The position numbers and the translations under genes are program-made. 64,000 nucleotides of DNA from Lewinella sp. W8. Its GTDB lineage: Bacteria > Bacteroidota > Bacteroidia > Chitinophagales > Saprospiraceae. The stretch spans positions 124,001 to 188,000 of the forward strand of contig NZ_SNAQ03000009.1 in assembly GCF_004375085.3 (NCBI RefSeq), read 5' to 3'. Below the pieces are notes generated by a model. That model was not told the origin of the DNA, did not search any database, and saw nothing but the letters and a program-made list of their open reading frames with translations. Shown one piece after another: positions 1 through 7,740 of the stretch; the stretch's first letter is position 1, and the number at the start of each line of letters is the position of its first letter.

Positions 1-2
1 GA

Positions 3-410
3 ACCCTGCGTTCCTACGTAGTGGTCAACGACGAAGAGCAGTGCATCCGCTTCGGGTACGCGGGGGACTTTATTGGGGCGATGGATTCTTACATCAACCA
101 TCGCCCCACCAATTTCAATACCCAGGCGTTGAAAAGGTGTACCGTTCGGGTGCTTCGCCAATCGGACTTCCAGGGCATGATGGTCTCCTCCCCCGCCCTG
201 GCCGAATTGTGGCAGCGCATCATGAGCTGGATGATCGTAGGGCAACTGGAGCGGGAAATTGACCTGCTCACGAACTCTCCCGAAGAGCGCTACCTTCGGG
301 TTTTAAACCGGGGCACTAGGGTGTTCCAGGAAATCCCCGCCAAGTACATCGCCAATTATCTGCGGATGACGCCGGAGACCCTGTCTCGGGTCCGGTCCCG
401 ACTGGGTTAG
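3..410 (+). CDS. Crp/Fnr family transcriptional regulator, C-terminal part (5' end outside window)
   Basis: The reading frame is open to the left edge, so the start lies outside the window; a GTG at 21 is only an internal codon. The visible ~135 residues match the second half of a Crp/Fnr regulator. There is the end of a cyclic-nucleotide-binding-like beta roll, a long dimerisation helix around LWQRIMSWMIVGQLEREIDL, then a short winged HTH with IPAKYIANYLRMTPETLSRV near the end. Members bind DNA as dimers. The effector cannot be told because the sensor half is missing, and no Fe-S cysteines are visible. Family call is fairly sure, target genes unknown. Confidence 0.8.
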   Translation, partial: TLRSYVVVNDEEQCIRFGYAGDFIGAMDSYINHRPTNFNTQALKRCTVRVLRQSDFQGMMVSSPALAELWQRIMSWMIVGQLEREIDLLTNSPEERYLRVLNRGTRVFQEIPAKYIANYLRMTPETLSRVRSRLG

Positions 411-446
411 TCGGCGGCAACCGACGGTGTAAAACTTGCCTGGATT

Positions 447-587
447 TTAGCGGGATTCCAGCTCCTCGATGACGGAGCGGTAAAAATCGTTGTCTGCGGA
501 CAGATCAAAATCGAAGCTGGGCAGGCTCAGGGCCGCCGAAGCTACGGGAACGGCAAGTACGGGAAGCAACAGTAGGAAATAGATCAT
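447..587 (-). CDS. Small exported or membrane-anchored peptide, 46 residues (tentative)
   Basis: An ATG at 587 opens a 46-codon frame ending at the TAA at 447-449. The product begins with a hydrophobic stretch (MIYFLLLLPVLAVPVASAAL), like a signal peptide or single membrane helix, followed by an acidic tail rich in D and E that ends in ELESR. It lies alone between the regulator end and the terminator of the next gene. There is no recognisable family. The signal-like N-terminus followed by a charged tail argues for a real gene, but chance is possible at this length. Confidence 0.35.
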   Translation of the reverse strand: MIYFLLLLPVLAVPVASAALSLPSFDFDLSADNDFYRSVIEELESR

Positions 588-691
588 TACGAAAGCGTTT
601 AGGGTCAGTTAGAAATCCTGGATGGTACCAGTGTTGCCCTAGGGACGTTCCATTAACCAAAAATCCACATGGTGCCCAAAAAATCTGTCGC

Positions 692-730
692 CAAAAAAGA
701 AACCCGACGGAGGGGACGTCCGTCGGGTTT
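692..730 (-). terminator. Rho-independent terminator of the outer-membrane protein gene
   Basis: A 12-bp perfect stem (AAACCCGACGGA at 700-711 paired with 719-730) has a 7-nt loop. On the minus strand it is followed by a T-rich run (692-699 reversed). It sits 22 bp after the stop codon of the minus-strand gene ending at 752. Confidence 0.85.
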
Positions 731-751
731 GCAGGAATGATCCGCAGCGTA

Positions 752-2410
752 CTACTTCCCTAAGTACAGACCAAGTCCGAGTTGGAAAGCGGTCAGGTTA
801 CCGGCGGTGGCACCGCTAAGGGGCAGCAACCGGACGATACCACCCTCCAGGAAAATCCGATCAATGGGTTGATACTGGATAATTCCCCGTAGCTGGCCAC
901 TGAGCGCAAAGTTGGTCTCCTCGGACAGCTGGAGGTGTTGCCCGGCAATGACTACCGTACTCCGGTTGCTTACGCGCTGCGCCGCAGCGTAGGCACCAAC
1001 ACCGGCCCGGAGGCGGCCGGGTCCCAGGAGATAATTGGCGCCGAGGCTTAGTTCCTGGATGCCTCGTTCCAGGCGGTAGGTACCCGCAGTTTCGTACGGT
1101 TCCTCCGTAGTTTCTGAAGACCACGGGAAAACGGTTACGGGAAAGCGCCCTTCGGCGCTGGCGCTGGTGTAGCCTCCACGGACGTCCACCGAAAGTGGCC
1201 CCGTAAGCCCGAAACGTAGATGCGTGCCAAACTGGGTGGAAGGCGAGGGAGAAGCCACCATCATTTCCGTGGTGCCCGTGAAGTCTCCGAGGTAAAACTC
1301 CCCCGAGAAGCCTTCGAGCAAGCGTGCCATGACGTCCGGATTCCCGTAGATTGCGTTCATCACCGCGGCGGTAGATTCCGGTCCGAAATCCAGGGAGGCA
1401 TCAAAGGGATTCCTGCCTGCCCCCCCAAACAATCCGACCGCAAACCTGGACCGTGGGCCACCCGGGTGGCCAAAATTCCCGACGACTTCGTCCCAGTCTT
1501 CCTTGGGGGCTCCTTCCAGGTCGTTGCCGTTTTCTTCGGGTACGCCTTCGTCTTTGTTTCCCCGATGCAGTCCGGTATTGCGCACCGTGTACGGACGGCC
1601 GTCCTTGGTCCACCACAGCCACTGCAGGTCCTCTGCTTCTACACCCTTGAGCTCCAGCTCCACCTCCTGGTTCCGTCGGATGGTTCCCGTGGTTACGAGG
1701 TTCAGTACGTACAGCGTTCCGGTCTGGCCCTGACATACCTGTTGGCAGGGTCGATCGGTTTGGCGGACGTCGCAGTCGCAGGTAGTTACGTCCTCCTCTT
1801 CAAAGACACCGCCGGACTTTGCCGGGTCGTCTTCGGAGTTTCGGGTCCGGTTGAGTACCGTAGGTGGTTTGCGGGAAACGACGTGCAGGTCATTGATGCC
1901 GAGTTCTACTCTTTCTCCGTTTCTCCGACCACTGTAGGGGTGGGATACTTTCACCTTAGTCACGGTTTCTCCTTGGGCGACGAGATCGCGGTCCAGGCTG
2001 GCGCCACTGGCGTTCGTACCCGATCGGCGCTCATTATTGTACGGCTCCGTTGCCGGGCTATCGTCGACGGTCCACCACCAGCGGCGAATCCGCAAGCGGC
2101 AGTCTTCGGAGGTGAAGGAAAGGGTAGCCACGCCCTTATTGGGTAAGCGACCCCGGATGATGTCCCAACGTTTTTCGGTTCCGTTGGTGGCGGGACCTTC
2201 GAAGTTGGCCCGCTCCGTTGAGGGGCGGCCCGGAAAGTTGTGGCTCTCGAGGGTTGCGCCCGTTTCTTCGAACTCGATGTGGAGGTCCGTCACCTCTCTT
2301 CCGGTGTTGTTTACGAAGCGGAAGGTGCCGTCGCACTGGGCCTCCAGAGGGGCGATTCCACAAAGTGGCAATACGAACAGTGCCGTGATGATGATGGATA
2401 AGGATTTCAT
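752..2410 (-). CDS. Exported protein with C-terminal outer-membrane beta-barrel-like domain
   Basis: The start at 2410 is chosen because it gives a clean signal peptide (MKSLSIIITALFVLPLCG, cleavage near LEAQ); the frame stays open further upstream but without such a leader. The 552-residue product has an N-terminal half rich in charged and polar residues with Cys pairs (CDCDVRQTDRPCQQVC), possibly a disulfide-bonded module. From about residue 340 it shows alternating hydrophobic/glycine strands (LRFGLTGPLSVDVRGGY, LSLGANYLLGPGRLRAG, FQLGLGLYLGK) typical of an outer-membrane barrel of Bacteroidota. No enzymatic motif is seen. Function unknown; the envelope location is an inference. Confidence 0.7.
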   Translation of the reverse strand: MKSLSIIITALFVLPLCGIAPLEAQCDGTFRFVNNTGREVTDLHIEFEETGATLESHNFPGRPSTERANFEGPATNGTEKRWDIIRGRLPNKGVATLSFTSEDCRLRIRRWWWTVDDSPATEPYNNERRSGTNASGASLDRDLVAQGETVTKVKVSHPYSGRRNGERVELGINDLHVVSRKPPTVLNRTRNSEDDPAKSGGVFEEEDVTTCDCDVRQTDRPCQQVCQGQTGTLYVLNLVTTGTIRRNQEVELELKGVEAEDLQWLWWTKDGRPYTVRNTGLHRGNKDEGVPEENGNDLEGAPKEDWDEVVGNFGHPGGPRSRFAVGLFGGAGRNPFDASLDFGPESTAAVMNAIYGNPDVMARLLEGFSGEFYLGDFTGTTEMMVASPSPSTQFGTHLRFGLTGPLSVDVRGGYTSASAEGRFPVTVFPWSSETTEEPYETAGTYRLERGIQELSLGANYLLGPGRLRAGVGAYAAAQRVSNRSTVVIAGQHLQLSEETNFALSGQLRGIIQYQPIDRIFLEGGIVRLLPLSGATAGNLTAFQLGLGLYLGK

Positions 2411-2851
2411 GGGTAAAGGATTTAAGTTGATTAAAATTTGTTGCGTTGGCCAACGGTTGGCGGTAAGCGGACCGGGGTTTCGGGAGGAATACGGTGGCAT
2501 GATGGGTGCGTTCCGCTTCCGGGTGGAGGCGGTCAGTAGGGGCAACCGTACTTAGTTATTCCGTTATGGAGATGGAGCCGTAGTCCCGGGCGCAATGCCA
2601 CTACGTTAGCGGGGAAAGGGTTGATTTACCATAGGCGATACTTGTTTTCTCCCGGATATTTCCTCCGGACATTACAAGTATCCTCCCTCCGCGCCGGACC
2701 ACCCATTACAATTTTCCGTCATCCCGAAGCGACAATGACTGGTCGAGAATCAGCCTCGGGGGCATCCATCAACGATGAACCCAATGAACGGCGGGCGGAA
2801 GGCGGCTTGCGCCATTACCTGGAATGGCAAAAATTCCCTTGGGCCGGGGTG
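2411..2851. other. Intergenic, no supported gene
   Basis: This 441-bp gap separates two minus-strand genes. A ~100-codon plus-strand frame crosses it and runs into the neighbouring gene, but its composition is not protein-like. No strong terminator or repeat was found. It should hold the promoter of the gene starting at 2410. Confidence 0.5.
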
Positions 2852-3940
2852 CTACCTTCCCGCTTTGACCATTTTTTTGACTCCGGAACGGTTCCCCGTG
2901 TGCAGCTGGACCCAATAAACCCCCGGAGGTAGTTCCCCGAGGGGTAACTCAATCACCCCCTCCCCGGCTGCGAGCAACGGGGTAACGTACTGCTTTACCG
3001 GGCGCCCCACGGCGTCAAACAGGGAGGCTTCCAGGCGGGTGGCTTCCGGCAAAACGTATTGGAGCTGAGCTTCTTCCCGCACGGGATTGGGAGCCAGCGT
3101 CCAGGTCCGGAAGAACTCGGCCGCGGGGTCATCCAGGGCCGTAGCGGTGACGCAGGCCTCGCAACCGTGGATAAAAACGAAGGCTTCCTTATCCGCTTCA
3201 AACGCTCCGTGCCGGGTGCATTCCATCAAAAAGGCATCCCAGACCAATTCCGTCAGGGAGTCACAGGTGATGGGGAATAATTTGACGTCTTCAACGATGA
3301 TCAGGGAAAAGGTAACCGTGGGGCTGACCGTTTGCGTTATCGGACTGGTGAGGCCATCTTCGTCGCAAACGGCAAATAGAGAAAAAGTATGCCGGACGGT
3401 CGGGAGGAGGTCCTGCTCCACGAAGGGGTCCGTAACCATAAAATCCTGGGCGGGGAGTCCTTCGGGTTGATAGCGTATTTGCCAGAAATCCACGGTATCA
3501 GCGGCATCCCAGCCGAAGGCAACGAAGCCTGGTGTGAAGGTTTCGATGAAAAGGTTGGTGGGAGTGGGGCAGGCAGCGTCTACCCCATCCTGACCAAAAT
3601 CCAGGATCAGGCTGGAGCCCGTGTGTATCGTTCCGTCCGTACACTGGTTCACGGCGGTAAAGCGGTGTACTCCCTGGGGGGAGAAAGTGATGGAAATTAG
3701 CGGGGCCTCCGACCTCACCACCTCCCGGACCTCTTCCCCGTCCCGGACATATTCGTGCAGTAATTCATAGGTAAGGACTTCCGCTTCCCCGGAAAGAAGG
3801 AAGGAGGCCCGGGCTTGCGTAAAGTCCAGTTCCAGGCTCTGCAGTTGCAGCGTGGAGCCGCTACAGAGGGGCGCATCCTGAGTCCGAAGCACGCCAGGCA
3901 GCAGGCTGAGGAGCAGAAAAAAGGGGAGCAGTTTCGACAT
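2852..3940 (-). CDS. Secreted protein with fibronectin-III-like region and type IX secretion sorting domain
   Basis: This is a 362-residue protein with an N-terminal signal peptide (MSKLLPFFLLLSLLPGVL). A central fibronectin-III-like segment lies around residues 145-210 (PTNLFIETFTPGFVAFGWD ... SLFAVCDEDG). The last ~80 residues form a por-type C-terminal domain: APNPVREEAQLQYVLP, then LFDAVGRPV, then GVYWVQL and a basic end (KKMVKAGR). That tail is the recognised T9SS type A signal, which directs cargo through the Sov/Por translocon to the cell surface or outside. No catalytic motif is visible, so binding or adhesion is more likely than enzyme activity. Confidence 0.85.
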   Translation of the reverse strand: MSKLLPFFLLLSLLPGVLRTQDAPLCSGSTLQLQSLELDFTQARASFLLSGEAEVLTYELLHEYVRDGEEVREVVRSEAPLISITFSPQGVHRFTAVNQCTDGTIHTGSSLILDFGQDGVDAACPTPTNLFIETFTPGFVAFGWDAADTVDFWQIRYQPEGLPAQDFMVTDPFVEQDLLPTVRHTFSLFAVCDEDGLTSPITQTVSPTVTFSLIIVEDVKLFPITCDSLTELVWDAFLMECTRHGAFEADKEAFVFIHGCEACVTATALDDPAAEFFRTWTLAPNPVREEAQLQYVLPEATRLEASLFDAVGRPVKQYVTPLLAAGEGVIELPLGELPPGVYWVQLHTGNRSGVKKMVKAGR

Positions 3941-4041
3941 GATTGAGGGATCTAATCAATAAAATATGGTCTTAAGAGTCTCCGGAACCACTCAATCCTT
4001 GATTAAATTACCGTATTCATCAGGGAATTACAACTCCAGTC

Positions 4042-5541
4042 ATGCATCGTCGACTCACGGAACTGTTGCGAACCTTCGGGCCAGAGGAACTGGAGCGGCT
4101 GGATTTATTCCTGCAATCCCCCTACTTTAATCAAAGTCAGGTCCTCCTAAAGCTGGGGACCTTCTATTTGGAGTACGCTCCCACTTTTGATGATGCCGGC
4201 TTCCAGGACACTACGGCCTTTGCCCGGATATTCCCGGAACACCCCTTCCAAAAATCCCGCATCAATAAGTACCACTCCCTACTGTACGGACTCGTCAGAG
4301 AGTTTCTGGTCCATCAGTCCGTTGCTGCCGGTAACGAGGAGGCCTACCGGAAGCGACTGATTGCGTACGACCAACGGGAGTTAGCGCCCCACTTTAAAAA
4401 AGAAATGGAGCAATTGGTGCGTCAGCTCGACCAGAGTCCGCTGCGGAATGCCGACCACTATTTCCAACGGCTACAGCTTGCGCGACTGAACTACGCCTAC
4501 CAATCCAGGAGGGACGAACGGGACGGCGACATTGGCCTCCAACTGCTGAACGATGCCCTGGACGTGCACTTCGTCATCGAAAAACTCCGGCAACTCAACC
4601 GGATGATGGCCCGAAAGCGGGCCGTGAAGGTGGAATACGTTTACAGCCTGCTGGAGGCCACCCAACAGTACCTTGCAGACCGGGAGGTTGCGGATAATCC
4701 GGCGATCAGGGTTTACCAGTCCCAGCTTCGCCTGCAATTGTCCCCCACCGATCCGGCGCTTTACCGGGCGTTTAAACGGGAAGTACTGGAGCTGGCAAAA
4801 TTTTTCACGCCCACGGAACAACGGGAGTTATTTACCTCCCTGGAAAACATGGCCAAGTACTGCTCTTCGCCGGCCGACTACCCCCGGGAGTTGTTTTCCC
4901 TCTACGAACGGCAGCTTAAGGACGGCGTGCTGGCCCCCGAAGGGGAGATTCATCACAGCCTGTTCCGTAACATCATCAGTGTGGCCATCCACCTCCGGCA
5001 TTTTGGCTGGGCCGAGCATTTTCTCGCTTCCAATGCGGAGGCCATCGTACCGGGCGAGTTCCGGGAAGACGTCTGCTTACTCGCGCAGGCGGAACTAGAT
5101 TTTTATCAGTCCCGTCCGGCCGCGGCCATTGCCAGCCTTCAGCGGGCCAACCCCAAAGACGTATACTACAAGCTTACGGCCAAAACCCTCCAGGCGAGGG
5201 CCTATTACCAGCTCCGGGAACTGACGGCGCTGGACAACTTCCTCAACACCTTCACCAAATTCATTTACGATCAACAAAAGCGCATCTCCCCGGGCAAGGT
5301 GAAATCCTACCGCAACTTCATCAATTATTTGCGCCGGCTGACCAGGCTGGCGACCCAGAACGCCAGGGCATCCGACCAGTTTTTGAACGGCCAGTGCATT
5401 ACGGATTATGACGTTCTGGAGGGCCTCCGGGAGTTACGGGTCGACGTAGAACAAGAGGGCTTTTTTATGGGCTGTAATTGGCTTCTAGCCGAAATTAACG
5501 GCCTGACAACGGCTAAAGTCGCGGATTCCGGTCGGAAGTAG
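4042..5541 (+). CDS. Predicted helical-repeat cytoplasmic protein of unknown function
   Basis: The 499-residue product starts MHRRLTELLRTFGPEELERL and has no signal peptide or membrane segment. It is almost entirely amphipathic helix with many L, R, Y and F residues. Motifs such as AIASLQRANPKDVYYKLT followed by ARAYYQLREL resemble TPR-like helical hairpins in the C-terminal half. I do not recognise a named family. It is transcribed divergently from the T9SS cargo gene and is followed by a DinB-like gene after 64 bp. A scaffold role is only a guess from the fold type. Confidence 0.75.
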   Translation: MHRRLTELLRTFGPEELERLDLFLQSPYFNQSQVLLKLGTFYLEYAPTFDDAGFQDTTAFARIFPEHPFQKSRINKYHSLLYGLVREFLVHQSVAAGNEEAYRKRLIAYDQRELAPHFKKEMEQLVRQLDQSPLRNADHYFQRLQLARLNYAYQSRRDERDGDIGLQLLNDALDVHFVIEKLRQLNRMMARKRAVKVEYVYSLLEATQQYLADREVADNPAIRVYQSQLRLQLSPTDPALYRAFKREVLELAKFFTPTEQRELFTSLENMAKYCSSPADYPRELFSLYERQLKDGVLAPEGEIHHSLFRNIISVAIHLRHFGWAEHFLASNAEAIVPGEFREDVCLLAQAELDFYQSRPAAAIASLQRANPKDVYYKLTAKTLQARAYYQLRELTALDNFLNTFTKFIYDQQKRISPGKVKSYRNFINYLRRLTRLATQNARASDQFLNGQCITDYDVLEGLRELRVDVEQEGFFMGCNWLLAEINGLTTAKVADSGRK

Positions 5542-5605
5542 CGCTGTTTGTCCTAAACCTTGCGTTGGATCAAGATTCGGGGACCTTTCGGGGAGGATCT
5601 TTGCC

Positions 5606-6199
5606 ATGAACCAAAACGATAGCCCCATGAAAGCCCGTTCTTCCCGCGAACTCATCGATAAACTCATTGACCGCACGCAGTCCAATCTGGAGGTGGCCCG
5701 GGAGATGCTTGCGCTTCCGGTGGACACCCTGCACCTGCGTCCACGCCCAGAAGCCTGGAATGCCCTGGAGTGCCTGGAGCACCTCAATCGGTACGCGGAA
5801 TACTACAACCCCGAGATTCGTCGCCGGCTGGAATCCACCAAGCATCGGACGCAGACGGAATCCTTTACCAGCACCCGTTTGGGCAATTACTTTGCTGCGG
5901 GAATGAAGCCCGGTCCCCAGACGAAAAAGATCAGCACCTTCAAAAGTATGAACCCCCACCAGGATGATCTTGGCGTGGAAGTTGTCCACACCTTCATCAA
6001 GTATCAGGAGGACATGCTTGAGCTGCTGGAGGCCGCCCGGTCGGTTGACCTGACGCGCACCAAGACCGGCATCAGCATTACCAATCTGATCAAGTTGCGT
6101 CTGGGGGATACGCTGCGGGTGGTCGTGTACCACAACTGGCGGCACGTGGCCCAGGCCCAGGCAGCCATGGCCCAAAGCACCACCCCGATCGCGTCATAA
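5606..6199 (+). CDS. DinB family protein
   Basis: The 197-residue product has the four-helix DinB/YfiT layout. An N-terminal helix is followed by PRPEAWNALECLEHLN, which contains the first metal-binding His, and near the end by HNWRHVAQAQ, which supplies the paired histidines. DinB-fold proteins are small metal-dependent enzymes, some acting as thiol transferases with bacillithiol or mycothiol; the substrate here cannot be predicted. The start at 5606 is the first ATG; a second at 5627 (MKARSSRE) is equally possible. It is convergent with the photolyase gene, 14 bp apart. Confidence 0.85.
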   Translation: MNQNDSPMKARSSRELIDKLIDRTQSNLEVAREMLALPVDTLHLRPRPEAWNALECLEHLNRYAEYYNPEIRRRLESTKHRTQTESFTSTRLGNYFAAGMKPGPQTKKISTFKSMNPHQDDLGVEVVHTFIKYQEDMLELLEAARSVDLTRTKTGISITNLIKLRLGDTLRVVVYHNWRHVAQAQAAMAQSTTPIAS

Positions 6200-6213
6200 C
6201 CCGAGAGACAAGC

Positions 6214-7596
6214 TTACTCCGCCACCCGGTCAACAAAGGCCTCCGGATCGGTCTTTCTTTCGAGACCGCCGGGGGTCATGATCCGGACCTTTCCGTACAC
6301 CGGACGTTCCTTCCATCCCTGATCGTGGAGGCCAAAGAGCCAGGCGACGTTAGCGAATGAATTGGCGTCCCGGCCGTCGATAAAATACTTGTTGTTGAGG
6401 TAAAGCGCGGTCTGGTAAGCGTAGCGCGGGGTGTTCGTAAAGCGAATGATCTGCTTACCCCAGTACATCCGCATGTGGTTGTGGAGGTAGCCCCCCTGCT
6501 TGATTTGCCGCATGGCCGCATTCCAGTACGGATCACTGGTGTCCGCGGCTTCCAGCTCGTCGCGGGTGTAGACCTTTTCCCGGTCGTCGTCCGCGTGCTT
6601 TTCGAGACTTTCGCGCGCCCAGTCGGGGAGGCAATTGTAGTTGTCGTAGTTATCGTTGTAGAAAACGAAATTGTGGGTCAGCTCCCGGCGCACCAGCAGT
6701 TCCTCCAGATAACTCTTCCGGTCGTCCGTCGCCCGTTTATCCAGCAGTTCGCTGAGCAGGTAAGCGGGGCTGATTTGTCCGAAATGCAGGTACGGGCTCA
6801 TTCTACTGACCCGCTGTTCCACCGGATTGCTGCGGTAATCATCGTAGTCGGACAGTTCCTCCTTCAGAAACTTGCGAAAACGCTTTTTCGCCTCACCGGT
6901 GCCACCGGTGAAGTCTTCCACCGGTGCCACGCTCCGGTCGATGTTCATTTGATCGAGGAGGGCGTCAACGGACGTAAAATTCAGCTTATCGATGGAGAAG
7001 GACTTACTGGATTTTTGGGCCGAACGGTGGGCGGGGCGCTCAAGGTATTCTTGGTACTGCTCCATCAGCTGTTTGCGAATGGTGCGGGCAGCGTATTCCT
7101 GCTTGTCACTGGCGACCTCCACCGGAACCACCAGATCGCTTTCGACGCGAATCACCTTGACCGCCGCGGATTCCGCAACCTTCTTGCGCCACTCCCGATG
7201 AAACCTCAGGTAGCCCCGGTCGCAAACGATGAGGCTGGCGTCCTTACCCAGGGCCAGGCAGACCTCGGCCGGATCGCCGAAGCGCAGGACGAACTTGATG
7301 TTGCGGTCCAGCAGCGCCTCCTGCACTTCCAGGAGACCTTCGAGCATAAAGCGGAAATGGCGCTCGTTCCCGTCGGGATAATCCTGCATCAACCCGAAGC
7401 CAACGACCAATCCCTGGTCCAGAGAATTGGCCATCCGAACGGCATATTCCAGTGCGTGGTTCCATTCCGTGCGCTGACTGTGCTGCATCCAGTACAGGAC
7501 GTACTTGCCGTCCTGATCGATGTCTTTTTCGTTGAGGGCCGTTACCCGATCGGGGTGAATGTCCGCAAAGTCTTTTGGTTCGGTGTCGGTTGCCAT
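6214..7596 (-). CDS. phr: Class II deoxyribodipyrimidine photo-lyase
   Basis: This flavin enzyme uses blue light to split cyclobutane pyrimidine dimers in DNA. The 460-residue product (start ATG at 7596; an upstream in-frame ATG would add a non-conserved 36-residue extension) carries the class II pattern. The Rossmann start is YVLYWMQHSQRTEWNHALEY. The FAD-binding half contains SPYLHFGQISP, RRELTHNFVFYNDNY and HNHMRMYWGKQI, then NPN-like TPRYAYQTALYLNNKY and GRDANSFANVAWLFG. It ends with the typical GGLERKTD region. It is divergent from the M1 peptidase gene, sharing a 144-bp promoter region. Confidence 0.95.
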   Translation of the reverse strand: MATDTEPKDFADIHPDRVTALNEKDIDQDGKYVLYWMQHSQRTEWNHALEYAVRMANSLDQGLVVGFGLMQDYPDGNERHFRFMLEGLLEVQEALLDRNIKFVLRFGDPAEVCLALGKDASLIVCDRGYLRFHREWRKKVAESAAVKVIRVESDLVVPVEVASDKQEYAARTIRKQLMEQYQEYLERPAHRSAQKSSKSFSIDKLNFTSVDALLDQMNIDRSVAPVEDFTGGTGEAKKRFRKFLKEELSDYDDYRSNPVEQRVSRMSPYLHFGQISPAYLLSELLDKRATDDRKSYLEELLVRRELTHNFVFYNDNYDNYNCLPDWARESLEKHADDDREKVYTRDELEAADTSDPYWNAAMRQIKQGGYLHNHMRMYWGKQIIRFTNTPRYAYQTALYLNNKYFIDGRDANSFANVAWLFGLHDQGWKERPVYGKVRIMTPGGLERKTDPEAFVDRVAE

Positions 7597-7740
7597 GGAA
7601 ATCCTTTTCGTTGAAAGGAAGATGGGGCGGAGAATGTTCGGCACCGCCTGGCGGTCCGCCGACGCAAGGTTTCCTTTGGGGAAAGCAACATATTCCCCGG
7701 CCAAAACGTCATTTACCTACAAACTACCCTTCAACAACCA

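Noticed and set aside
2621..2932. Plus-strand frame of 103 codons before the T9SS gene
   Set aside because: It has no recognisable domain or leader and overlaps the end of the T9SS cargo gene on the other strand.
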